From Leifsonia sp. AK011 (GTDB taxonomy: Bacteria; Actinomycetota; Actinomycetes; Actinomycetales; Microbacteriaceae): a stretch of 64,000 nt of DNA. The notes beneath the pieces are model-generated. The model was not told where the DNA came from. It searched no databases and worked only from the letters and a program-made list of their open reading frames with translations. Made by a program: the position numbers and the translations under genes. This document shows, piece by piece, positions 51,680 through 59,383 of this stretch. Each line of letters opens with the position of its first letter. Positions within the stretch are counted from its first letter, which is position 1. The DNA lies in assembly GCF_013410945.1 (NCBI RefSeq), contig NZ_JACCCH010000001.1:2232001-2296000 (forward strand). Reading direction: 5' to 3'.

Positions 51680-52020
51680 GCCTTCCTGATGAGGTCTGAG
51701 AGCGCGGCGGGCGAGAGATCGAGCCTCTGCGCGTCGGCCACGAGATGATCGATGTCGTTCATGAGCTGGGCGTAGTCCCTCGTGCGCTCGGTGACGACGG
51801 CGCCGCGGCCGCGGCGAAGTTCGATGAACTCCTCGTCGCGAAGCACCTGATACGCCCGCAGCACGGTGTGCAGGTTGATCTCGAGCGACTGTGCGAGTTC
51901 GCGGGCGGCGGGCAGCCGTTCTCCCGCGGAGATCGCTCCCGAGATGATCTGCCCACGGATACTCGCCACGAGTTGCTCGAAGAGCGGAACCGACGATGCG
52001 GGATCGATGGCTACGAGCAT
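51670..52020 (-). CDS. GntR family regulator, YtrA subfamily
   Basis: 116 residues, short YtrA type: winged helix (PLFEQLVASIRGQIISGAI, LPAARELAQSLEINLHTVLRAYQVL), then a short C-terminal helical dimer part, no sensor domain. Usually autoregulates an operon with membrane proteins; the overlapping DUF1648 gene is that partner here. Confidence 0.88.
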   Translation of the reverse strand: MLVAIDPASSVPLFEQLVASIRGQIISGAISAGERLPAARELAQSLEINLHTVLRAYQVLRDEEFIELRRGRGAVVTERTRDYAQLMNDIDHLVADAQRLDLSPAALSDLIRKAWT

Positions 52021-52067
52021 GACTCCATCCTATTGTTCTATATCTCCTAGAACAACTAGCACCCGAT

Positions 52068-53606
52068 CTACACGTCCAGCAAGGCCCGGGTGAAGGGATG
52101 CCGCGGCCTCGCGAGCACCTCGGATGCCTCCCCCGACTCCACCACTCGGCCCTCCCACATCACGGCGATCTCGTCGCTCATCTGCCGAATCACCGCGAGA
52201 TCGTGGGAGATGAAGACCAGTGTGAGGCCCAGATCACGCTGGAGACCCTCGAGGAGTGCGAGCACCTGCGCCTGGATCGAGGCGTCGAGAGCCGACACGG
52301 GTTCGTCGCACACGAGAATCCTCGGACGGCGCGCGATGGCTCGGGCGATCGCCACGCGCTGACGCTGGCCGCCCGAGAGCTGCCGTGCGCGGCGGCCGAG
52401 CAGCTCGGGTGTGAGCCCCACCTGGTCGAGGAGTTCACGCACGCGGGCATCCCGTGCTCCCCTGTCGTCATCGGCGAGCGCGACAGCTTCGCCGATGATC
52501 CTGGCGACCGTGTACCGCGGGTCGAAGGAGGCGTACGAATCCTGGTCGATGAGCTGGATGCTCGCGCGCAGGGGTCTGCGCTCGCGTTCAGTGAGCGCAG
52601 ACCAGGGCCTCCCGTCGAGCAGTACCTCTCCGGCATCCGGCTGCTCGGCGCCCAGGAGCACGCGTGCGAGGGTGCTCTTTCCCGAACCTGACTCCCCCAC
52701 GATGCCGAGGGTGCGTCCCGAGCGCACCGCCAGGCTCACGTCGTCCAGGGCCCGGGTGACCCCGCCATCGGGGCGACGGTAGGCGACCGAGACGCCCTGT
52801 GCCTCGAGTGCCATCGGGCCGTCGAGCCGGGACGGTACGCGCTCGGTCGGGGCCGCGGCGAGGAGCACCTGCGTGTAAGGGTGCTCCGGTGCATCCATCA
52901 CCCGTCGCGTTGGACCGGTCTCCACGATGCGGCCCGCCTGCATCACAGCCACTCGGTCGGCGAGCCTCGCGACGGCCCGGAGGTCGTGACTGATGAGCAG
53001 GATGGCGATGCCGGAGTCGCGCAGCTCGGCGAGCAGGTCGAGGATCTGCCGCTGCACTGTCGCATCGAGGGCCGTGGTGGGTTCGTCCGCGATGAGCACA
53101 CGGGGCCCGGCGGCGAGCGCCGAGGCGATCAACGCGCGCTGGCGAAGCCCGCCGGAGAGCTCGTGCGGGTACTGGCGGGCACGGATCTCGGGCTGCGGCA
53201 CGGCAACGTCGTGCAAGAGCTGGAGCACCCGGTCGCCGATGTCGTGACGCGATGTGTGCTCGTGGACCTCGATCGGCTCGGCGACCTCACGCCCCACCCG
53301 TCGCAGCGGGTCGAGGGCGACGAGTGCATCCTGGCTGACGAGGCCGACACGTCGCCCGCGGATGTCGCGCCACTGCCGCTCGGAGAAGGCTCGCGCGTCC
53401 ACGTCCCCAACCACGAGCTCGTCGGCGGTGACGATTGCGCCGGGCGGCTGCAGGCCGAGCAGGGAGTTGGCGGTCATCGTCTTGCCCGACCCCGACTCTC
53501 CCACGATGGCAAGGCACTCCCCGGGCGCCACGTCGAGGGAGACTCCGTCCACGACGACGGCGCCACCGATCGAGACGGTGAGATTGGACACGGCCAGTGC
53601 GCTCAC
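52068..53606 (-). CDS. Dipeptide-type ABC importer, fused dual ATPase (DppDF-like)
   Basis: 512 residues from the GTG at 53606 (GTGA overlap with the permease). Two complete ABC cassettes: GESGSGKTMTANSLL, LSGGLRQRALIASAL, LIADEPTTALD; then GESGSGKSTLARVLLG, LSGGQRQRVAIARAI, LVCDEPVSALD. Equivalent to DppD and DppF joined in one chain. Drives import of peptides or similar substrates with the two permeases upstream. Confidence 0.92.
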   Translation of the reverse strand: MSALAVSNLTVSIGGAVVVDGVSLDVAPGECLAIVGESGSGKTMTANSLLGLQPPGAIVTADELVVGDVDARAFSERQWRDIRGRRVGLVSQDALVALDPLRRVGREVAEPIEVHEHTSRHDIGDRVLQLLHDVAVPQPEIRARQYPHELSGGLRQRALIASALAAGPRVLIADEPTTALDATVQRQILDLLAELRDSGIAILLISHDLRAVARLADRVAVMQAGRIVETGPTRRVMDAPEHPYTQVLLAAAPTERVPSRLDGPMALEAQGVSVAYRRPDGGVTRALDDVSLAVRSGRTLGIVGESGSGKSTLARVLLGAEQPDAGEVLLDGRPWSALTERERRPLRASIQLIDQDSYASFDPRYTVARIIGEAVALADDDRGARDARVRELLDQVGLTPELLGRRARQLSGGQRQRVAIARAIARRPRILVCDEPVSALDASIQAQVLALLEGLQRDLGLTLVFISHDLAVIRQMSDEIAVMWEGRVVESGEASEVLARPRHPFTRALLDV

Positions 53607-54448
53607 CGGGCATCCCCCGCGCCTCGCGACTGAAGGAAGCGGCCGACCACGCTCACGCTGATGACCGTGACAGTGATGACGATCCCCGGGAACAGCGCGA
53701 TCCACCACGCCCGATCGAGGAAGTTGCGACCGTCGGCGAGGATCACTCCCCACTCGGGAGCCGGCGCCGCTGGTCCCAGGCCGAGGAAACTCAGTCCAGC
53801 CGCGGCGACGATCGAGGTGCCGACCCCGATCGTCGCCATGACCAGCAGGGGCCCGAGCGTGTTGGGCACGACATGGCGGACGATCGTGACGGCGGGGGCC
53901 ACCCCCAGGGTGCGCGCGGCACGAACATAGCCGGAGTTGCGCACCACGAGGGTCTGCGAGCGCGCGACTCGTGCATAGGCGGGTGCCGCGGCGATGGCGA
54001 GGGCCACGAGCAGGCTTCCCTGTCCGGGACCGATGATCGCGATGACGATGAGTGCGAGAAGGAACTCCGGGAACGACATCGCGATGGCGATCACCTTCGC
54101 AATGACACCGTCGACACCCTTGGGCGCAAGACCCGCCGTCACGCCGACCACGAGACCGGAGAGGAGGGCGACGGCGCTCGCGCCCACACCCACGATGAGC
54201 GAGTAGCGCGCGCCGTAGACGACTCGAGCGAACACGTCCCGCCCCGACTGGTCGGTGCCGAAGGGGTGCGCCGCGCTCGGCGGGATAAGGGATGCCGCGG
54301 CGTCCGCCTTGAGCGGGTCGAGGGGCGTGAACACCCCGGGGAACGCGGCAGCCACCACGAGAATCGCGAGCACGAGGGATGCCGCGACCACCGCCGGCGC
54401 CACGGGCGTGGACCGGGAGAGCACGCGCCTGCTGAGGACCAGGCTCAT
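53603..54448 (-). CDS. Dipeptide-type ABC importer permease (DppC-like)
   Basis: 281 residues, about six helices. PFGTDQSGRDVFARVVYGARYSL is the DppC/OppC signature; EAA loop YVRAARTLGVAPAVTIVRHVVPNTLGPLLV. Overlaps both neighbours (GTGA and ATGA). Confidence 0.93.
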   Translation of the reverse strand: MSLVLSRRVLSRSTPVAPAVVAASLVLAILVVAAAFPGVFTPLDPLKADAAASLIPPSAAHPFGTDQSGRDVFARVVYGARYSLIVGVGASAVALLSGLVVGVTAGLAPKGVDGVIAKVIAIAMSFPEFLLALIVIAIIGPGQGSLLVALAIAAAPAYARVARSQTLVVRNSGYVRAARTLGVAPAVTIVRHVVPNTLGPLLVMATIGVGTSIVAAAGLSFLGLGPAAPAPEWGVILADGRNFLDRAWWIALFPGIVITVTVISVSVVGRFLQSRGAGDAR

Positions 54449-55416
54449 CGCACACCCCCGCCCTGCCTCTGGCGCGGATCGACCAGCCGGTAACTCGCGT
54501 CCACGAGCAGGTTGATCACGGCGAACGTGGCGGCCGAGAGCACGATGATGCCCAGCACCACCGGGAGGTCACGGTCGGTGATGGCACGCAGCGTCACCCG
54601 GCCGAGGCCCGCTCGACCGAACACTGTCTCGACGAGCACCACCCCTCCCAGCACGGATCCCAGAAGGTAGGCCGTGAGGGTGATTCCGTCCGCTGACGCG
54701 TGACGGAGGGTGTGACGGAGTACGAGGCGGGTGTGGCCGACGCCACGCGAGCGGGCCGTCACGACGAACGGCTGGGTGGTCGCGGCATCCAGCCCCTGCC
54801 TCAGAACCTGGCTGATGATCCCCGCGAGCGGTAGCGCAAGAGTGACCGCGGGGAGCACGAGCGCGGGCAGTCCCTCTGTCGAGGCGACAGGGAACCATCC
54901 GAGACGGAAGGAGAACACCGTGATGAGCACGAGTCCGATCCAGAACGTCGGCGACGACACCACGATGAGTTCGAGAACGGATGCCACCCCCCTGCCCCAT
55001 CGGCCCTGCACCAGCAACGCCCCCGTCAGGGCGATCACGAGGGCGAGGACCATGGCAGTCCCGGCGAGCGCGAGCGTCGGGCCCAACTGGGACCCGAGAA
55101 CCTCGAGGACGGGCTGGCGGAGCTGGTAGGACTGTCCGAAGTCGCCCGTGGCGAGCCTGCCGAGGTAGCTCAGGTACTGCACGAGGGGCGGTTCGCCGAG
55201 CCCCCAGTCGAGACGGATCTGCTCTTTGACCGATTCGCTGACCTGGGCCTGCACACCGAGCATGACGTCCACGGGATCCCCCGGAATGGCCTTGAGCGCG
55301 AGGAAGCCAGCGGTCGCAGCACCCCAGACGACGACGAGCACGCCGCCGATGGCCCGAAGCACCCCCGCCGCCACGCGAAGGCTCGCGGGGCGGCGGGGCG
55401 GCTCAGACGAGGTCAC
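54445..55416 (-). CDS. Dipeptide-type ABC importer permease (DppB-like)
   Basis: 323 residues, six helices. AIPGDPVDVMLG near the N-terminus and the coupling loop VVTARSRGVGHTRLVLRHTLRHA. GTG start shares its G with the binding-protein stop (TAGTG), so translation is coupled. Confidence 0.93.
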   Translation of the reverse strand: MTSSEPPRRPASLRVAAGVLRAIGGVLVVVWGAATAGFLALKAIPGDPVDVMLGVQAQVSESVKEQIRLDWGLGEPPLVQYLSYLGRLATGDFGQSYQLRQPVLEVLGSQLGPTLALAGTAMVLALVIALTGALLVQGRWGRGVASVLELIVVSSPTFWIGLVLITVFSFRLGWFPVASTEGLPALVLPAVTLALPLAGIISQVLRQGLDAATTQPFVVTARSRGVGHTRLVLRHTLRHASADGITLTAYLLGSVLGGVVLVETVFGRAGLGRVTLRAITDRDLPVVLGIIVLSAATFAVINLLVDASYRLVDPRQRQGGGVR

Positions 55417-57041
55417 TACCTCACGCTAGCGCCGTAGAACAACGGACGGCCGTAGAGGTCGAACGTGAGGTTCTCGACGTCGTTGCTGTACGCGGTGATG
55501 AGCGAGGGCACATACAGCGGGACGATGGCGACGTGCTCGGCGTTCCACTGCTGCACGTCGGTGTAGATCGCGGTGCGGGCCACCGGGTCGCTCGTGGCAA
55601 CCGCCGACTCCAGCAGACCATCGAGTTCGGGGTCGCTCACCTGCGAGGCGTTCTGGAAGCCATCCGTGTGGAGGTGGCTGCGCAGGGCGTCGGCGTCCAC
55701 GCCGGAGAAGCCCCAGTCCGTCAGGTCGAAGGTCTTCGGCCCGTACTGCTCGTTGTAGGCGGCAGGCTCGAGCGCCTCCCGTACGACCTCGAAGCCGATG
55801 TCGCGCAGGTCGGACTGGATAAGGTCGGCGAGCGCGGCGCGGTCGTCCGGGATGGGAGTCCAGGCGATCCAGCGCACGCTCAGGCGCTTGCCGTCCTTCG
55901 TGCGGTAGCCGTCGGCGTCGCGCCCGGTCCATCCAGCCTCGTCGAGTAGCTGCCCCGCCTTGTCCGGGTCGTAGGGCCAGGTGCCCTCGAGCGAGGCGTC
56001 GTACGAGTTCGGCGTCGTCGGCCCGAGGATGCTCCATGCGCGCGGGTACTGGCCGAAGAAGATGCTGTCGACGGCGGACTCCGCATCGAAACCGATCGAG
56101 AAGGCCTCGCGAACACGCTCGTCCGCGAAGACGCCGTAGGTCTCGTTGAGGTAGAGCGAGTACGGAATGCCCGGCAGCTCGACCGACTGGACCGTGAAGC
56201 CATCGCCGATCTGCTCGACGGTGCTCGGGGTGATGTTGCCCGCGACATCCACCTCGCCGCTCGTGAGCGCGCCGGTGCGCACTGACGTCTCGGGAAGAAT
56301 GCGCACGGTCAGCGTGTCGATGTCGCTCGGGCCGGTGTGGTCGACGTTCGCCGGTCCCCAGTTGTAGTCGGGGTTGGCGGTGTAGACGATCTCCTGGTCG
56401 GGCACGTACTCACTGAGGATGAACGGGCCGGTGCCGACCGAGATGTCGGGGCCACCGGTCTTCAACTCGTCCGCCTTCTCCTCGAGCACCTTCGGAGACC
56501 AGAAGCCGAGGAGCGACGTGCTGACCGCGGAGAGGAAGGGTGCGTAGGGCTTGGAGAAGGTTACGCGAACCGTGTACTCGTCAACAGCCTCTGTACCGAC
56601 GTAGGAGCCGCCGTCCTCGGCGTAGCCGATCATGCTCGCGGCCTGCGCCGAGGCGGTGGCGGGGTCGGTGATGTGATCGAAGTTCGCGACGACCGCATCC
56701 GCGTTGAATGGTGTTCCGTCGTGGAAGGTGACGTCGTCGCGGAGATGGAACGTGTACTCGAGCTGGTCGTCGGAGATCTCCCAGTCCGTGGCGAGCCACG
56801 GCACGAAGGATCCGTCCGAGTCCTGGGCGACGAGGGAGTCGAGCACGTTGCGCTGCACGAGAGCGCTCACGTCGAGTTGGCTGGAGTGCGGGTCCATGTG
56901 ACCCGCACTGAGGTTCGCGCCCTCAATGGCGAAGGTGAGGGCTTGGGTGTCGTCGTTGCCGGGAGTGGCGCATCCTGAGAGGAGTGCAAGGGATGCTGCT
57001 GCGGCAATGGCGCCGAGGACGAATCGGGACCTACGGGGCAT
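55416..57041 (-). CDS. Dipeptide-type ABC importer substrate-binding lipoprotein
   Basis: 541 residues, family 5 solute-binding protein. Lipobox LALLSGC (C24). LEYTFHLRDDVTFHDGTPFNADAVVANFDHI is the family signature. Ligand probably a peptide, but nickel or other organic ligands occur in the family. First gene of the leftward operon, divergent from the TetR gene. Confidence 0.92.
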   Translation of the reverse strand: MPRRSRFVLGAIAAAASLALLSGCATPGNDDTQALTFAIEGANLSAGHMDPHSSQLDVSALVQRNVLDSLVAQDSDGSFVPWLATDWEISDDQLEYTFHLRDDVTFHDGTPFNADAVVANFDHITDPATASAQAASMIGYAEDGGSYVGTEAVDEYTVRVTFSKPYAPFLSAVSTSLLGFWSPKVLEEKADELKTGGPDISVGTGPFILSEYVPDQEIVYTANPDYNWGPANVDHTGPSDIDTLTVRILPETSVRTGALTSGEVDVAGNITPSTVEQIGDGFTVQSVELPGIPYSLYLNETYGVFADERVREAFSIGFDAESAVDSIFFGQYPRAWSILGPTTPNSYDASLEGTWPYDPDKAGQLLDEAGWTGRDADGYRTKDGKRLSVRWIAWTPIPDDRAALADLIQSDLRDIGFEVVREALEPAAYNEQYGPKTFDLTDWGFSGVDADALRSHLHTDGFQNASQVSDPELDGLLESAVATSDPVARTAIYTDVQQWNAEHVAIVPLYVPSLITAYSNDVENLTFDLYGRPLFYGASVR

Positions 57042-57104
57042 CGGTGTTCATTTCTGGTCGGGCGCGAACCTCGTGAGTTCGGCAAGGGATACCTCTAATA
57101 TATA

Positions 57105-57113
57105 GACTCAGTC
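57105..57113. promoter_or_regulatory. Candidate TetR operator between importer and TetR genes
   Basis: GACTCAGTC, a perfect 9-base palindrome within the AT-rich TATAGACTCAGTCCAATA between the divergent genes. TetR genes often bind such shared sites; the dyad is short, so this is tentative. Confidence 0.45.
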
Positions 57114-57161
57114 CAATAAATACTGCGAGGGTGAGCCCGCCGACACCCATCGCGACGAACT

Positions 57162-57788
57162 GTGACAGAAACGACGCGCCCCATGACTCCCGCCGACACG
57201 ACGACTCGGGGTCGACCCCAGTCGTCGTCGCGGGAGATGCTCCAGGAGGCCGCCTTCGAGCTCTTCCTCGAGAACGGGTATTCGGGAACCACCGTCGGAC
57301 AGATCGCCAACCGTGCCGGCGTCAGTCGCAACACCTTCTTCAACTACTTCGCGGGCAAGAGCGACGTGTTCTGGATCGACCTCGACTCCACGCTGGAGCA
57401 CCTTCGAGGCGCACTGCACTCGGCACCGGGCGACCTCCCCGCCATCGAGGCCGTTCGGGATGCCCTGCTCACCATCGCGGAGGACCTCGGGCCCGAGCGC
57501 GTGCCGTGGGCACTGACCCAGTTCCCGATGATCGGGGACACCCAGGAGCTGCAGGCCGCAGCGATGTCACGACTCAGCAGCCACGTTCGTCTTCTCACCG
57601 ACTTCCTCACACCGAGCTTTCCCGACCCGCGTTCGCCCCTGCTTGCGAGGACCGCGGCGTACGCGACCATCGGCGCCTGCGTCGCGGCCGCCCAAGCTTG
57701 GGCCTCGGCCGGGACGACCCGCGGGGCGTTGAGGCCCTACCTCGAGTCGGCGCTGGCACCGGTCATCGAGGGATTCCGCTCGCTCTGA
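57162..57788 (+). CDS. TetR family regulator, divergent from peptide importer
   Basis: 208 residues from a GTG; ATG at 57183 is also possible, neither with a clear ribosome-binding site. HTH: MLQEAAFELFLENGYSGTTVGQIANRAGVSRNTFFNYFAGK. The C-terminal ligand domain is of unknown specificity. Likely represses the peptide importer operon it faces. Confidence 0.87.
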   Translation: MTETTRPMTPADTTTRGRPQSSSREMLQEAAFELFLENGYSGTTVGQIANRAGVSRNTFFNYFAGKSDVFWIDLDSTLEHLRGALHSAPGDLPAIEAVRDALLTIAEDLGPERVPWALTQFPMIGDTQELQAAAMSRLSSHVRLLTDFLTPSFPDPRSPLLARTAAYATIGACVAAAQAWASAGTTRGALRPYLESALAPVIEGFRSL

Positions 57789-57824
57789 GGCTTCGCCCTT
57801 CACGCCAACGTAGGGTGGAAGACC

Positions 57825-58457
57825 ATGAGCGACGACACCCCGACACGACCGTACGAACCGGCCGACGAGTCGCGGACGGAGATCCTGCCTGCCGCCGCCA
57901 GCGAGCCCGGAGCAGATCAGGGACCCGACCCGTCGCGGAGGCGGCTCATCCTCGTTGTGGCCATCGCCGGCGGCGTCGCGCTTCTCGCGATCATCATCAC
58001 GCTCGCGGTGCTTCTCGGCAGGCCAGCCGCCGCACCCGCGCCCACGGCCAGCCCGACATCGACCAGCACGAGCGAAGGAACGCCCATTCCGACCCCTACC
58101 CCCACGCTGACGCCCGCACCTGACGATGACGAATCGGAGGTGCCATCCACCCCACCCGCAGCCTCGATCGTGAACTTCTTCGCGTGGGACGACGAGGTGG
58201 ACTGCAGCGGGGACGTCGCGGTGCCCATCTCGCTGCAATGGGAAGCGACCGGGGAGCGTCTGTGGCTCGGTGTGGGAACCGAGGATGCGCAGCAGCAGCC
58301 CTACGGCGAGTATCCGCTCAGCCACACTCTCGACCTCGACTACCAGTGTGGCCAGCCGTCGGGCTCGCAGATCTACACGGTGACCGTACAGGCCGCGGAT
58401 GGCACGACCGCGAGCTCCACGGTGACTATCACCGAGGCTCCCCTCGTGGTGCCATGA
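57825..58457 (+). CDS. Pro/Thr-rich single-pass membrane protein, paralogue A
   Basis: 210 residues. Begins MSDDTPTRPYE; an acidic cytoplasmic stretch of about 40 residues, one helix (LILVVAIAGGVALLAIIITLAVLL), a Pro/Thr/Ser spacer (wall-spanning), then a folded region of about 80 residues with a Cys pair (DCSGD, YQCGQ), probably a beta-sandwich. No known function. The same design and N-terminus appear in the next gene. Confidence 0.75.
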   Translation: MSDDTPTRPYEPADESRTEILPAAASEPGADQGPDPSRRRLILVVAIAGGVALLAIIITLAVLLGRPAAAPAPTASPTSTSTSEGTPIPTPTPTLTPAPDDDESEVPSTPPAASIVNFFAWDDEVDCSGDVAVPISLQWEATGERLWLGVGTEDAQQQPYGEYPLSHTLDLDYQCGQPSGSQIYTVTVQAADGTTASSTVTITEAPLVVP

Positions 58458-58534
58458 TCCTCGTTGTTCTGAGCGCCCTTCACCCCTAGGATTCTGCTCG
58501 TGGTGCGCGGGCACCGGGGAGAGCGGGGCCAGAC

Positions 58535-59236
58535 GTGAGCGACGACACACCGACCCAACGATTCGATGCAGCCGGGGAGGACGCCCCGACTGAGATCCTC
58601 TCCCAGCAGCCCGAGGCCGGCGCGGAGCCAGCCGCGCCCAGCGAGGCTGAGGAGTCCGCGGCCAAGTCCAAGCGCCTCATCATCATCCTGGCCTCAGTGG
58701 GCGGTGCGCTCCTCCTCGCCATCATCATCATTCTGATCCTCCTCCTGAGCGGAGGAGGCAGTCCGCCCCCTGCACCCACTCCGACCCCCACAGCGTCGCG
58801 GACTGCCACACCAACACCGACACCAACCCCGACTCCGACGCCCACCCCCTCTCCGACTGCCTCCCCCACCCCGACCCCCTCGCCCACGCAGCCGACGCCC
58901 CCGCCTCCCGCAGGGCCGACGATCAACAGCTTCTCGACGGGAACGACGAGCGTGCAGTGCGCGGAGCCCGGCACCCAGGACCCGTCGATCGACATCAGTT
59001 GGTCGAGTTCGCGTGTCGACACCGTCTACTTCGGTATCGACACGACGGATGCCTCGGCGCAACCGTTCTTCAGCAACCTCCCGCCGAGCGGCGACGCGTC
59101 AGACTTCCCCGCCGGATACGACCCGTTCCTCTACACCTGCCCGGCGGCGAGCCACGTCTACACGATCACGGTCGTCGGCGACGGCCAGAAGGTGTCCCAG
59201 TCGATCACGGTGACCAATACGGGCTACACGGGCTAG
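58535..59236 (+). CDS. Pro/Thr-rich single-pass membrane protein, paralogue B
   Basis: 233 residues from a GTG. MSDDTPTQRFD start, helix LIIILASVGGALLLAIIIIL, then a longer (PT)n spacer (about 78-125), then a domain with a Cys pair (VQCAEPG, YTCPAA) and a related closing (VYTITVVGDGQKVSQSITV against IYTVTVQAADGTTASSTVTI in A). Tandem duplication is clear. Both would expose a small domain beyond the wall. Unknown function. Confidence 0.75.
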   Translation: MSDDTPTQRFDAAGEDAPTEILSQQPEAGAEPAAPSEAEESAAKSKRLIIILASVGGALLLAIIIILILLLSGGGSPPPAPTPTPTASRTATPTPTPTPTPTPTPSPTASPTPTPSPTQPTPPPPAGPTINSFSTGTTSVQCAEPGTQDPSIDISWSSSRVDTVYFGIDTTDASAQPFFSNLPPSGDASDFPAGYDPFLYTCPAASHVYTITVVGDGQKVSQSITVTNTGYTG

Positions 59237-59267
59237 TCCCCGCGAGCACCGCCCTCGCTCCGCCGCG

Positions 59268-59273
59268 TAGAAT
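59268..59273 (+). promoter_or_regulatory. Possible -10 hexamer of valS
   Basis: TAGAAT about 110 bases before the valS start. The -35 is poor. No T-box core is present in the leader, unlike ileS. Confidence 0.35.
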
Positions 59274-59383
59274 CGGTGGGCAATCAGTGGTGCGCGTGCG
59301 CGTGCATCCTCACACTCAGGCACCATCGCGGTCCGACCGGGCGCGAACAGACACGGTGCCGCATATATCGAACCGGAGCACCC

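Noticed and set aside
52068-54455. Single 795-residue protein fusing an Arg-rich region to the dual ATPase
   Set aside because: The first 280 residues are an out-of-frame reading of the DppC-like permease; the GTG at 53606 with GTGA overlap is the real start.
58790-58910. Short C/A-rich repeats suggestive of a CRISPR or minisatellite
   Set aside because: They are degenerate codons for the Pro/Thr spacer of a membrane protein; no uniform repeats or spacers.
59274-59383. T-box in the valS leader
   Set aside because: No GGTGGNACCGCG core or specifier stem on the plus strand.
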